From assembly GCA_031769625.1 (NCBI GenBank), contig JAUIMM010002303.1, positions 62,001 through 126,000 of the forward strand: 64,000 nucleotides of DNA, in the 5' to 3' direction. The notes beneath the pieces were generated by a model that was not told the origin of the DNA, searched no databases, and worked only from the letters and a program-made list of their open reading frames with translations. The translations under genes were made by a program, and so were the position numbers. This DNA comes from Taudactylus pleione (taxonomy: Eukaryota > Chordata > Amphibia > Anura > Myobatrachidae). This document shows, in pieces, positions 32,131 through 46,260 of this stretch (positions are counted from its first letter, which is position 1; every line of letters begins with the position of its first letter).

Positions 32131-32460
32131 TGCAGGGGGACGGACAGGCTCCTATCTCCCTTCTGTCTGTATCACCCTGCAGGGGGTAGGGACAGGCTCA
32201 TAGCTCCCTTCTGTCTGTTACCCTGCAGGGGGAGGGACAGTCTCATAGCTCCCTTCTGTCTATGTCACCCTGCAGGGGGAGGGACAGGCTCCTAGCTCCC
32301 TTCTGTCTATGTCACCCTGCAGGAGGAGGAACAGGCTCCTAGCTCCCTTCTGTCTATGTCACCCTGCAGGAGGAGGAACAGGCTCCTAGCTCCCTTCTGT
32401 CTATGTCACCCTGCAGGGGGAGGGACAGGCTCATGGCACCCTTTTCACAATTCTTGTTAG

Positions 32461-32467
32461 TACTTAC
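32461..32467 (-). other. Splice donor of the 54-nt dlg4 exon
   Basis: The minus strand reads GCATAT|GTAAGTA, a near-consensus donor. The 47-bp array ends about 20-30 bp further into the intron (32440). Confidence 0.9.
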
Positions 32468-32521
32468 ATATGCTGGTGCTTCCAATGTATCAGTATTTAC
32501 AATCACAGGAGGGGAACTGGC
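32468..32521 (-). CDS. dlg4: Coding exon of dlg4 (PSD-95): linker before PDZ1
   Basis: A 54-nt exon with 18 codons, phase 0 at both ends, encoding ASSPPVIVNTDTLEAPAY. It corresponds to the PSD-95 segment SPPVIVNTDTLEAP, between the palmitoylated N-terminus and PDZ1. Spliced to the exon at 18650-18700 it gives ...LEAPAY-VNGTEAEM..., the order found in DLG4. Mammalian PSD-95 has, from memory, a form with three extra residues (ELQ) at this junction; the frog-like exon here ends at TAT with GTAAGT. Acceptor ATTTTGCAG and donor GTAAGT are both strong. Preceding exons, including the N-terminal cysteine motif, must lie beyond the right edge of the window. Confidence 0.95.
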
Positions 32522-32547
32522 CTGCAAAATAAAAAAAAGGTAAACTT
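32522..32547 (-). other. Splice acceptor of the 54-nt dlg4 exon
   Basis: The minus strand reads TTACCTTTTTTTTATTTTGCAG and then the exon, a long T tract plus GCAG. The CA-tailed array starts immediately behind it, about 27 bp from the exon. Confidence 0.9.
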
Positions 32548-32588
32548 AACTGGGTCACTACACCTCCATCCTGTCCTGTATCTCTCTA

Positions 32589-35560
32589 CTATTCCTGTAC
32601 TAACCCCACACACACACACACAGCTCTATCACTACATCTCCATCCTGTCCTGTATCTCTCTACTATTCCTGTACTAACCCCACACACACACACACACACA
32701 GCTCTGTCACTACACCTCCATCCTGTCCTGTATCTCTCTACTATTCCTGTACTGACCTCATACACAGCTCTGTCACTACACCTCCATCCTGTCATGTATC
32801 TCTCTACAATTCCTCTACTGACCCCACACACAGCTCTGTCACTACACCTCCATCCTGTCCTGTATCTCTCTACTATTCCTGTACTGACCCCACACACACA
32901 CATCTGTCACTACACCTCCATCCTGTCCTGTATCTCTCTACTATTCCTGTACTGACCTCACACACACAGCTCTGTCACTACACCTCCATCCTGTCCTGTA
33001 TCTCTCTACTATTCCTGTACTGACCACACACACACACACAGCTCTGTCACTACACCTCCATCCTGTCCTGTATCTCTCTACTATTCCTGTACTAACCCCA
33101 CACACACACACAGCTCTGTCACTACACCTCCATCCTGTCCTGTATCTCTCTACTATTCCTGTACTGACCACACACACACACACAGCTCTGTCACTACACC
33201 TCCATCCTGTCCTGTATCTCTCTACTATTCCTGTACTAACCCCACACACACACACAGCTCTGTCACTACATCTCCATCCTGTCCTGTATCTCTCTACAAT
33301 TCCTGTACTGACCCCACACACAGCTCTGTCACTACACCTCCATCCTGTCATGTATCTCTCTACTATTCCTGTACTGACCTTACACACAGCTCTGTCACTA
33401 CACCTCCATCCTGTCCTGTATCTCTTTACTATTCCTCTACTGACCTCACACACACAGCTCTGTCACTACACCTCCATCCTGTCCTGTATCTCTCTGCTAT
33501 TCCTGTTCTGACCACACACACACACACACAGCTCTGTCACTACAAATCCATCCTGTCCTGTATCTCTCTACTATTCCTGTACTGACCCAAAACACACACA
33601 GCTCTGTCACTACACCTCCATCCTGTCCTGTATCTCTCTGCTATTCCTGTTCTGACCACACACACACACACACAGCTTTGTCACTACACCTCCATCCTGT
33701 CCTGTATCTCTCTACTATTCCTGTACTGACCTCACACACACACACACAGCTCTGTCACTACACCTCCATCCTGTCCTGTATCTCTCTACTATTCCTGTAC
33801 TGACCTCACACACACACAGCTCTGTCACTACACCTCCATCCTGTCCTGTATCTCTCTACTATTCCTGTACTGACCTCACACACACACAGCTCTGTCACTA
33901 CACCTCCATCCTGTCCTGTATCTCTCTACTATTCCTGTACTGACCTCACACACACACACACAGCTCTGTCACTACACCTCCATCCTGTCCTGTATCTCTC
34001 TACTATTCCTGTACTGACTTCACACACACACAGCTCTGTCACTACACCTCCATTCTGTCCTGTATCTCTCTACTATTCCTGTACTAACCTCACACACACA
34101 GACACAGCTCTGTCACTACACCTCCATCCTGTCCTGTATCTCTCTACTATTCCTGTACTAACCCCACACACACACACACAGCTCTATCACTACACCTCCA
34201 TCCTGTCCTGTATCTCTCTACTATTCCTGTACTAACCCCACACACACACACACAGCTCTGTCACTACACCTCCATCCTGTCCTGTATCTCTCTACTATTC
34301 CTGTACTGACCTCATACACAGCTCTGTCACTACACCTCCATCCTGTCATGTATCTCTCTACAATTCCTGTACTGACCCCACACACAGCTCTGTCACTACA
34401 CCTCCATCCTGTCCTGTATCTCTCTACTATTCCTGTACTGACCTCACACACACAGCTCTGTCACTACACCTCCATCCTGTCCTGTATCTCTCTACTATTC
34501 CTGTACTGACCACACACACACACACAGCTCTGTCACTACACCTCCATCCTGTCCTGTATCTCTCTACTATTCCTGTACTAACCCCACACACACACACAGC
34601 TCTGTCACTACATCTCCATCCTGTCCTGTATCTCTCTACAATTCCTGTACTGACCCCACACACAGCTCTGTCACTACACCTCCATCCTGTCATGTATCTC
34701 TCTACTATTCCTGTACTGACCTTACACACAGCTCTGTCACTACACCTCCATCCTGTCCTGTATCTCTTTACTATTCCTCTACTGACCTCACACACACAGC
34801 TCTGTCACTACACCTCCATCCTGTCCTGTATCTCTCTGCTATTCCTGTTCTGACCACACACACACACACACAGCTCTGTCACTACAACTCCATCCTGTCC
34901 TGTATCTCTCTACTATTCCTGTACTGACCCAAAACACACACAGCTCTGTCACTACACCTCCATCCTGTCCTGTATCTCTCTGCTATTCCTGTTCTGACCA
35001 CACACACACAGCTCTGTCACTACACCTCCATCCTGTCCTGTATCTCTCTACAATTCCTGTACTGACCTCACACACACAGAGCTCTGTCACTACACCTCCA
35101 TCCTGTCCTGTATCTCTCTGCTATTCCTGTACTGACCTCACACACACACACACAGCTCTGTCACTACACCTCCATCCTGTCCTGTATCTCTCTACTATTC
35201 CTGTACTGACTTCACACACACACAGCTCTGTCACTACACCTCCATTCTGTCCTGTATCTCTCTACTATTCCTGTACTAACCTCACACACACAGACACAGC
35301 TCTGTCACTACACCTCCATCCTGTCCTGTATCTCTCTACTATTCCTGTACTGACCCAAAACACACACAGCTCTGTCACTACACCTCCATCCTGTCCTGTA
35401 TCTCTGTACTATTCCTTTTCTGACCTCACACACACACAGCTCTGTCACTACACCTCCATCCTGTCCTGTATCTCTCTACTAATCCTGTACTGACCTTACA
35501 CACACAGCTCTGTCACTACACCTCCATCCTGTCCTGTATCTCTCTACTATTCCTGTACTG
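32589..35560. repeat. Tandem duplication of about 1.35-1.55 kb at the start of array 3
   Basis: The marker order ending 33453 (GACCTCACACACACAGCTC preceded by CTTTACTATTCCTCTACTG) recurs at 34795, offset 1342. Blocks at 32760-33500 and 34310-34850 share the same sequence of rare variants, including TGTCATGTATCTC and CTACAATTCCT. Confidence 0.75.
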
Positions 35561-36648
35561 ACCTCACACACACACAGCTCTGTCACTACACCTCCATCCT
35601 GTCCTGTATCTCTCTACTAATCCTGTACTGACCTCACACACACACAGCTCTGTCACTACACCTCCATCCTGTCCTGTATCTCTTTACTATTCCTCTACTG
35701 ACCTCACACACACAGCTCTGTCACTACACCTCCATCCTGTCCTGTATCTCTCTACTATTCCTGTACTAACCCCACACACACACACAGCTCTGTCACTACA
35801 CCTCCATCCTGTCCTGTATCTCTCTACAATTCCTGTACTGACCCCACACACAGCTCTGTCACTACACCTCCATCCTGTCCTGTATCTCTACAATTCCTGT
35901 ACTGACCCCACACACAGCTCTGTCACTACACCTCCATCCTGTCCTGTATCTCTCTACTATTCCTATACTGATCCCACACACACAGCTCTGTCACTACACC
36001 TGCATTCTGTCCTGTATCTCTCTACTATTCCTCTACTGACCTCATACACATCTCTGTCACTACACCTCCATCCTGTCCTGTATCTCTCTACTATTCCTGT
36101 ACTGACCCCACACACACACACAGTTCTGTCACTACACCTCCATCCTGTCCTGTATCTCTCTACTATTCCTGTACTGACCCCACACACACAGCTCTGTCAC
36201 TACACCTCCATCCTGTCCTGTATCTCTCTACTATTCCTGTACTGACCCAAAACACACACAGCTCTGCCACTACACCTCCATCCTGTCCTGTATCTCTCTA
36301 CTATTCCTGTACTGACCCCACACACACAGCTCTGTCACTACACCTCCATCCTGTCCTGTATCTCTCTACTATTCCTGTACTGACCCAAAACACACACAGC
36401 TCTGCCACTACACCTCCATCCTGTCCTGTATCTCTCTACTATTCCTGTACTGACCTCACACACACAGCTCTGTCACTACACCTCCATCCTGTCCTGTATC
36501 TCTCTACTATTCCTGTACTGACCTCACACACACATAGCTCTGTCACTACACCTCCATCCTGTCCTGTATCTCTCTACTATTCCTGTACTGACCTCACACA
36601 CACACACAGCTCTGTCACTACACCTCCATCCTGTCCTGTATCTCTCTA

Positions 36649-38640
36649 CTATTCCTGTACTGACCTCACACACACAGCTCTGTCACTACACCTCCATCCT
36701 GTCCTGTATCTCTCTACTATTCCTGTACTGACCCCACACACAGCTCTGTCACTACACCTCCATCCTGTCCTGTATCTCTTTACTATTCCTCTACTGACCA
36801 CACACACAGCTCTGTCACTACACCTCCATCCTGTCCTGTATCTCTCTACTATTCCTGTACTGACCCCACACACAGCTCTGTCACTACACCTCCATCCTGT
36901 CCTGTATCTCTCTACTATTCCTGTAGTGACCTCACCCACCACAGCTCTGTCACTACACCTCCATCCTGTCCTGTATCTCTCTACTATTCCTATACTGACC
37001 CCACACACAGCTCTGTCACTACACCTCCATCCTGTACTGTATCTCTCTACTATTCCTCTACTGACCCCACACACACAGCTCTGTCACTACACCTGCATTC
37101 TGTCCTGTATCTCTCTACTATTCCTGTACTGACCCCACACACAGCTCTGTCACTACACCTGCATTCTGTCCTGTATCTCTCTACTATTCCAGTACGGACC
37201 CCACACACAGCTCTGTCACTGCACCTCCATCCTGTCCTGTATCTCTCTACTATTCCTGTACTGACCTCACACACACAGCTCTGTCACTACACCTCCATCC
37301 TGTCCTGTATCTCTCTACTATTCCTGTACTGACCCCACACACACAGCTCTGTCACTACACCTGCATTCTGTCCTGTATCTCTCTACTATTCCTGTACTAA
37401 CCTCACACACACAGACACAGCTGTCACTACACCTCCATCCTGTCCTGTATCTCTCTACTATTCCTGTACTGACCCAAAACACACACAGCTCTGTCACTAC
37501 ACCTCCATCCTGTCCTGTATCTCTCTACTATTCCTGTACTGACCTTACACACAGCTCTGTCACTACACCTCCATCCTGTCCTGTATCTCTTTACTATTCC
37601 TCTACTGACCTCACACACACAGCTCTGTCACTACACCTCCATCCTGTCCTGTATCTCTCTACTATTCCTGTACTGACCCAAAACACACACAGCTCTGTCA
37701 CTACACCTCCATCCTGTCCTGTATCTCACTACTATTCCTGTACTAACCCCACACACACAGCTCTGTCACTACACCTCCATCCTGTCCTGTATCTCTCTAC
37801 AATTCCTGTACTGACCCCACACACAGCTCTGTCACTACACCTCCATCCTGTCCTGTATCTCTACTATTCCTGTACTGACCTCACACACACGCACAGCTCT
37901 GTCACTACACCTCCATTCTGTCCTGTACCTCTCTACTATTCCTGTACTGACTTCACACACACACAGCTCTGTCACTACACCTCCATCCTGTCCTGTATCT
38001 CTCTACTATTCCTGTACTGACCCAAAACACACACAGCTCTGTCACTACACCTCCATCCTGTCCTGTATCTCTCTACTATTCCTGTACTGATCTCACACAC
38101 ACACAGCTCTGTCACTACACCTTCATCCTGTCCTGTATCTCTCTACTATTCCCGTACTGACCTCACACACACAGCTCTGTCACTACACCTCCATCCTGTC
38201 CTGTATCTCTCTACTATTCCTGTACTGACCGCACACACAGCTCTGTCACTACACCTCCATCCTGTCCTGTATCTCTCTACTATTCCTGTAGTGACCTCAC
38301 ACACCACAGCTCTGTCACTACACCTCCATCCTGTCCTGTATCTCTCTACTATTCCTATACTGACCCCACACACAGCTGTGTCACTACACCTCCATCCTGT
38401 CCTGTATCTCTCTACTATTCCTCTACTGACCCCACACACACAGCTCTGTCACTACACCTGCATTCTGTCCTGTATCTCTCTACTATTCCTGTACTGACCC
38501 CACACACAGCTCTGTCACTACACCTGCATTCTGTCCTGTATCTCTCTACTATTCCAGTACGGACCCCACACACAGCTCTGTCACTGAACCTCCATCCTGT
38601 CCTGTATCTCTCTACTATTCCTGTACTGACCTCACACACA
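36649..38640. repeat. Two copies of a block marked by GACCTCACACACCACAGC
   Basis: A rare CCACAGC tail variant with flanking CTATACTGACC and CCAGTACGGACC units occurs near 36926 and again near 38291 (offset 1365). The same combination recurs near 50244 and 54641, so four copies of the block exist in the window. Confidence 0.75.
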
Positions 38641-41600
38641 CAGCTCTGTCACTACACCTCCATCCTGTCCTGTATCTCTACTATTCCTGTACTGACCTCA
38701 CACACACAGCTCTGTCACTACACCTCCATCCTGTCCTGTATCTCTCTACTATTCCTGTACTGACCCCACACACACACAGCTCTGTCACTACACCTCCATC
38801 CTGTCCTGTATCTCTACTATTCCTGTACTGACCTCACACACACAGCTCTGTCACCACATCTCCATCCTGTCCTGTATCTCTCTACTATTCCTGTACTGAC
38901 CCCACACACACACAGCTCTGTCACTACACCTCCATCCTGTCCTGTATCTCTCTACTATTCCTGTACTGACCTCACACACAACTCTGTCACTACACCTCCA
39001 TCCTGTCCTGTATCTCTACTATTCCTGTACTGACCTCACACACACACACAACTCTGTCACTTCACCTCCATCCTTTCCTATCTCTCTTCTATTCCTGTAC
39101 TGACCCAACACACACACTGCTCTGTCACTACACCTCAATCCTGTCCTGTATCTCTCTACTATTCCTGTACTGACCCCACACACAGCTCTATCACTGCACC
39201 TCCATCCTGTCCTGTATCTCTCTACTATTCCTGTACTGACCTCACACACAGCTCTGTCACTACACCACCATCCTGTCCTGTATCTCTCTACTATTCCTGT
39301 ACTGACCTCACACACACACAGCTCTGTCCCTACACCACCATCCTGTCCTGTATCTCTCTACTATTCCTGTACTGACATCACACACACACAGCTCTGTCAC
39401 TACACCCCCATCCTGTCCTGTATCTCTTTACTATTCCTGTACTGACCTCACACACACAGCTCTGTCACTACACCTCCATCCTATCCTGTATCTCTCTACT
39501 ATTCCTGTACTGACCTCACACACAGCTCTGTCACTACACCTCCATCCTGTCCTGTATCTCTCTATTATTCCTGTACTGACCTCACACACACACAGCTCTG
39601 TCACTACACCTCCATAATATCATGTATCTCTCTACTAATCCTGTAGTGACCTCACACACAGCTCTGTCACTACACCTCCATCCTGTCCTGTATCTCTCTA
39701 CTATTCCTGTACTGACACAACACACACACAGCTCTGTCACTACACCTCCATCCTGTCCTGTATCTCTCTACTATTCCTATACTGACCTCATACACACACA
39801 GCTTTGTCACTACACCTCCATCCTGTCCTGTATCTCTCTACTATCCCTGTACTGACCCAACACACACACAGCTCTGTCACTACACCTCCATCCTGTCCTG
39901 TATCTCTCTACTATTCCTGTACTGACCTCACACACAGCTCTGTCACTACACCTCCATCCTGTCCTGTATCTCTCTACTATTCCTGTACTGACCTCACACA
40001 CACAGCTCTGTCACTACACCTCCATCCTGTCCTGTATCTCTCTACTATTCCTGTACTGACCTCACACACACACCTCTGTCACTACACCTCCATCCTGTCC
40101 TGTATCTCTCTACTATCCCTGTACTGACCCAACACACACACAGCTCTGTCACTACACCTCCATCCTGTCCTGTATCTCTCTACTATTCCTGTACTGACCA
40201 CACACACAGCTCTGTCACTACACCTCCATCCTGTCCTGTATCTCTCTACTATTCCTGTACTGACCACACACACAGCTCTGTCACTACACCTCCATCCTGT
40301 CCTGTATCTCTCTACTATTCCTGTACTGACCTCACACACAGCTCTGTCACTACACCTCCATCCTGTCCTGTATTTCTCTACTATTCCTGTTCAGACCTCA
40401 CACACACAGCTCTGTCACTACACCTCCATCCTGTCCTGTATCTCTCTACTATTCCTGTACTGACCTCACACACACAGCTCTGTCACTACACCTCCATCCT
40501 GTCCTGTATCTCTCTACTATTCCTGTACTGACCCAACACACAGCTCTGTCACTACACCTCCATCCTGTCCTGTATCTCTCTACTATTCCTGTACTGACCC
40601 CACACACACAGCTCTGTCACTACACCTCCATCCTGTCCTGTATATCTCTACTATTCCTGTACTGACCCAAAACACACACAGCTCTGCCACTACACCTCCA
40701 TCCTGTCCTGTATCTCTCTACTATTCCTGTACTGACCTCACACACATACAGCTCTGTCACTACACCACCATCCTGTCCTGTATCTCTATACTATTCCTGT
40801 ACTGACCTCACACACACACAGCTCTGTCACTACACCTCCATCCTGTCCTGTATCTCTCTACTATTCCTGTACTGACCCCACACACAGCTCTGTCACTGCA
40901 CCTCCATCCTGTCCTGTATCTCTCTACTATTCCTGTACTGACCTCACACACACAGCTCTGTCACTACACCTCCATCCTGTCCTGTATCTCTCTACTATTC
41001 CTGTACTGACCCCACACACAGCCCTGTCACTGCACCTCCATCCTGTCCTGTATCTCTCATCTATTCCTTTACTGACCCCACACACAGCTCTGTCACTACA
41101 CCTCCATCCTGTCCTGTATCTCTCTACTATTCCTGTACTGACCTCACACACATACAGCTCTGTCACTACACCACCATCCTGTCCTGTATCTCTATACTAT
41201 TCCTGTACTGACCTCACACACACACAGCTCTGTCACTACACCTCCATCCTGTCCTGTATCTCTTTACTATTCCTGTACTGACCTCACACACACACAGCTC
41301 TGTCACTACACCTCCATCCTGTCCTGTATCTCTCTACTATTCCTGTACTGACCTCACACACAGCACTGTCACTACACCTCCATCCTGTCCTGTATCTCTC
41401 TACTATTCCTGTACTGACCACACACACACACAGCTCTGTCACTACACCACCATCCTGTCCTGTATCTCTCTACTATTCCTGTACTGACCTCACACACATA
41501 CAGCTCTGTCACTACACCTCCATCCTGTCCTGTATCTCTCTACTATTCCTGTACTGACCTCACACACATACAGCTCTGTCACTACACCACCATCCTGTCC

Positions 41601-43659
41601 TGTATCTCTATACTATTCCTGTACTGACCTCACACACACACAGCTCTGTCACTACACCTCCATCCTGTCCTGTATCTCTTTACTATTCCTGTACTGACCT
41701 CACACACACACAGCTCTGTCACTACACCTCCATCCTGTCCTGTATCTCTCTACTATTCCTGTACTGACCTCACACACAGCACTGTCACTACACCTCCATC
41801 CTGTCCTGTATCTCTCTACTATTCCTGTACTGACCACACACACACACAGCTCTGTCACTACACCACCATCCTGTCCTGTATCTCTATACTATTCCTGTAC
41901 TGACCTCACACACACACAGCTCTGTCACTACACCTCCATCCTGTCCTGTATCTCTTTACTATTCCTGTACTGACCTCACACACACACAGCTCTGTCACTA
42001 CACCTCCATCCTGTCCTGTATCTCTCTACTATTCCTGTACTGACACAACACACACACAGCTCTGTCACTACACCTCCATCCTGTCCTGTATCTCTCTACT
42101 ATTCCTGTACTGAACACACACACACACCTCTGTCACTACACCTCCATCCTGTATCTCTCTACTATTCCTGTACTCACCTCACACACACAGCTCTGTCACT
42201 ACACCTCCATCCTGTCCTGTATCTCTCTACTATTCCTGTACTCACCACACACACACAGCTCTGTCGCTACACCTCCATCCTGTCCTGTATCTCTCTACTA
42301 TTCCTGTACTCACCACACACACACAGCTCTGTCGCTACACCTCCATCCTGTCCTGTATCTCTCTACTATTCCTGTACTGACCTCACACACATACAGCTCT
42401 GTCACTACACCTCCATCCTGTCCTGTATCTCTCTACTATTCCTGTACTGACCTCACACACATACAGCTCTGTCACTACACCTCCATCCTGTCCTGTATCT
42501 CTTTACTATTCCTGTACTGACCTCACACACACACAGCTCTGTCACTACACCTCCATCCTGTCCTGTATCTCTCTACTATTCCTGTACTGACCTCACACAC
42601 AGCACTGTCACTACACCTCCATCCTGTCCTGTATCTCTCTACTATTCCTGTACTGACCACACACACACACAGCTCTGTCACTACACCACCATCCTGTCCT
42701 GTATCTCTATACTATTCCTGTACTGACCTCACACACACACAGCTCTGTCACTACACCTCCATCCTGTCCTGTATCTCTACTATTCCTGTACTGACCTCAC
42801 ACACACACAGCTCTGTCACTACACCTCCATCCTGTCCTGTATCTCTTTACTATTCCTGTACTGACACAACACACACACAGCTCTGTCACTACACCTCCAT
42901 CCTGTCCTGTATCTCTCTACTATTCCTGTACTGAACACACACACACACCTCTGTCACTACACCTCCATCCTGTATCTCTCTACTATTCCTGTACTCACCT
43001 CACACACAGCTCTGTCACTACACCTCCATCCTGTCCTGTATCTCTCTACTATTCCTGTACTCACCACACACACACAGCTCTGTCGCTACACCTCCATCCT
43101 GTCCTGTATCTCTCTACTATTCCTGTACTGACCTCACACACAGCTCTGTCACTACACCACCATCCTGTCCTGTATCTCTCTACTATTCCTGTACTGACCT
43201 CACACACAGCACTGTCACTACACCTCCATCCTGTCCTGTATCTCTCTACTATTCCTGTACTGACCCCACACACACAGCTCTGTCACTGCACCTCCATCCT
43301 GTCCTGTATCTCTCTACTATTCCTGTACTGACCTCACACACAGCACTGTCACTACACCTCCATCCTGTCCTGTATCTCTCTACTATTCCTGTACTGACCA
43401 CACACACACACAGCTCTGTCACTACACCTCCATCCTGTCCTGTATCTCTTTACTATTCCTGTACTGACCTCACACACACACAGCTCTGTCACTACACCTC
43501 CATCCTGTCCTGTATCTCTCTACTATTCCTGTACTGACCCAACACACACACAGCTCTGTCACTACACCTCCATCCTGTATCTCTCTACTATTCCTGTACT
43601 GACCTCACACACACAGCTCTGTCACTACACCTCCATCCTTTCCTGTATCTCTCTACTAT

Positions 43660-46260
43660 TCCTGTACTGACAACACACACAGCTCTGTCACTACACCTCC
43701 ATCCTGTCCTGTATCTCTCTACTATTCCTGTACTGACCCCACACACACAGCTCTGTCACTGCACCTCCATCCTGTCCTGTATCTCTCTACTATTCCTGTA
43801 CTGACCTCACACACAGCACTGTCACTACACCTCCATCCTGTCCTGTATCTCTCTACTATTCCTGTACTGACCACACACACACACAGCTCTGTCACTACAC
43901 CACCATCCTGTCCTGTATCTCTATACTATTCCTGTACTGACCTCACACACACACAGCTCTGTCACTACACCTCCATCCTGTCCTGTATCTCTCTACTATT
44001 CCTGTACTGACACAACACACACACAGCTCTGTCACTACACCTCCATCCTGTCCTGTATCTCTCTACTATTCCTGTACTGAACACACACACACACCTCTGT
44101 CACTACACCTCCATCCTGTATCTCTCTACTATTCCTGTACTCACCTCACACACAGCTCTGTCACTACACCTCCATCCTGTCCTGTATCTCTCTACTATTC
44201 CTGTACTCACCACACACACACAGCTCTGTCGCTACACCTCCATCCTGTCCTGTATCTCTCTACTATTCCTGTACTGACCTCACACACATACAGCTCTGTC
44301 ACTACACCTCCATCCTGTCCTGTATCTCTCTACTATTCCTGTACTGACCTCACACACATACAGCTCTGTCACTACACCACCATCCTGTCCTGTATCTCTA
44401 TACTATTCCTGTACTGACCTCACACACACACAACTCTGTCACTACACCTCCATCCTGTCCTGTATCTCTTTACTATTCCTGTACTGACCTCACACACACA
44501 CAGCTCTGTCACTACACCTCCATCCTGTCCTGTATCTCTCTACTATTCCTGTACTGACCACACACACACAGCTCTGTCACTACACCTCCATCCTTTCCTG
44601 TATCTCTCTACTATTCCTGTACTGACACCATACACGCAGCTATGTCACTACACCTCCATCCTGTCCTGTATCCCTCTACTATTCCTGTAGTGACCTCACA
44701 CACACAGCTCTGTCACTACACCCCCATCCTGTGCTATAGCTCTATACTATTCCTGTACTGACCCAACACACACGGCTCTGTCACTACACCTCCATCCTGT
44801 CCTGTATCTCTCTACTATTCCTGTACTGACTTCACACACAGCTCTGTCACTACATCTCCATCCTCTCCTGTATCTCTCTACTGTTCCTGTACTGACTTCA
44901 CACACAGCTCTGTCACTACACCTCCATCCTGTCCTGTATCTCTCTACTATTCCTGTACTGACCCCACACACAGCTCTGTCACTGCACCTCCATCCTGTCC
45001 TGTATCTCTCATCTATTCCTTTACTGACCCCACACACAGCTCTGTCACTGCACCTCCATCCTGTCCTGTATCTCTCTACTATTCCTGTACTGACCTCACA
45101 CACACAGCTCTGTCACTACACCTCCATCCTGTCCTGTATCTCTCTACTATTCCTGTACTGACCCCACACACAGCCCTGTCACTGCACCTCCATCCTGTCC
45201 TGTATCTCTCATCTATTCCTTTACTGACCCCACACACAGCTCTGTCACTGCACCTCCATCCTGTCCTGTATCTCTCTACTATTCCTGTACTGACCTCACA
45301 CACACAGCTCTGTCACTACACCTCCATCCTGTCCTGTATCTCTCTACTATTCCTGAACTAACCCCACACACACAGCTCTGTCACTACACCTCTATTCTGT
45401 CCTGTATCTCTCTACTATTCCTGTACTGACCCCACACACAGCTCTGTCACTGCACCTCCATCCTGTCCTGTATCTCTCTACTATTCCTGTAGTGACCTCA
45501 CACACACAGCTCTGTCACTACACCTCCATCCTGTCCTGTATCTCTCTACTATTCCTGTACTAACCCCACACACACACATCTCTGTCACTACACATCCATC
45601 CTGTCCTGTATCTCTCTACTATTCCTGTACTGACCCAACACACACACAGCTCTGTCACTACACCTCCATCCTGTCCTGTATCTCTCTACTATTCCTGTAC
45701 TGACCCCACACACAGCTCTGTCACTGCACCTCCATCCTGTCCTGTATCTCTCTACTATTCCTGTACTGACCCCACACACAGCTCTGTCACTGCACCTCCA
45801 TCCTGTCCTGTATCTCTCTACTATTCCTGTACTGACCCCAAACACACACACACACAGCTGTCACTACACCTCCATCCTGTCCTGTATCTCTCTACTATTC
45901 CTGTACTGACCTCAAACACACAGCTCTGTCACTACACCTCCATCGTGTCCTGTATCTCTCTACTATTCCTGTACTGACCTCACACACACAGCTCTGTCGC
46001 TGCACCTCCACCCTGTCCTGTATCTCTCTACTATTCCTGTACTGACCCCACACACACACACCTCTGTCACTACACCTCCATCCTGTCCTGTATCTATCTA
46101 CTATTCCTTTATTGACCCCACACACAGCTCTGTCACTACACCTCCATCCTGTCCTGTATCTCTCTACTATTCCTATACTGACCGCACACACACACACAGC
46201 TCTGACACTACACCTCCATCCTGTCCTGTATCTCTCTACTATTCCTGTACTGACCTCACA
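43660..46260. repeat. Block shared with 56.93-59.14 kb
   Basis: Marker units occur in the same order in both places: GACAACACACACAGC, CACACGGCTC, TATAGCTCTATAC, CTACTGTTCC and CTGTCGCTGC. 44747 corresponds to 58032 (offset 13285) and 45895 to 58652 (offset 12757), so one copy has gained or lost about 530 bp. Confidence 0.75.

Larger units (their letters stand above)
18731..32440. repeat. 47-bp minisatellite array (array 2)
   Basis: About 290 copies of a 47-bp unit that reads GCAGGGGGAGGGACAGGCTC, then CTAGCTCCCTTCTGTCTGTG and TCACCCT. Common variants are CTCATAG/CTCCTAG/CTCCTATC, CACCCTG/CACCCTA/CACCCTTC, and inserted TCACTG, TCACTATG or TCACTGTG. Most units contain CTGCAG. The period is not a multiple of three and the ORFs (SPCRGRDRLIAPFCLCHP) run for only 60-170 codons. 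On the dlg4 sense strand each unit reads CCTGTCCCTCCCCCTGCAGG, which resembles a 3' splice site. Confidence 0.97.
18701..32467 (-). other. dlg4 intron made almost entirely of 47-bp repeats
   Basis: Defined by the donor at 32461-32467 and the acceptor at 18701-18722. About 13.77 kb long; all but some 60 bp is minisatellite. The intron is phase 0. Confidence 0.88.

Noticed and set aside
22141..32203. Many 60-170 codon ORFs reading SPCRGRDRLIAPFCLCHPAGG
   Set aside because: These are chance open stretches of the 47-bp unit in shifting frames; length depends only on unit count and indels.
18735..32440. CRISPR-like look: short repeats at constant spacing
   Set aside because: There are no unique spacers; the entire 47-bp period is repeated, and the surroundings are vertebrate gene and transposon sequence.
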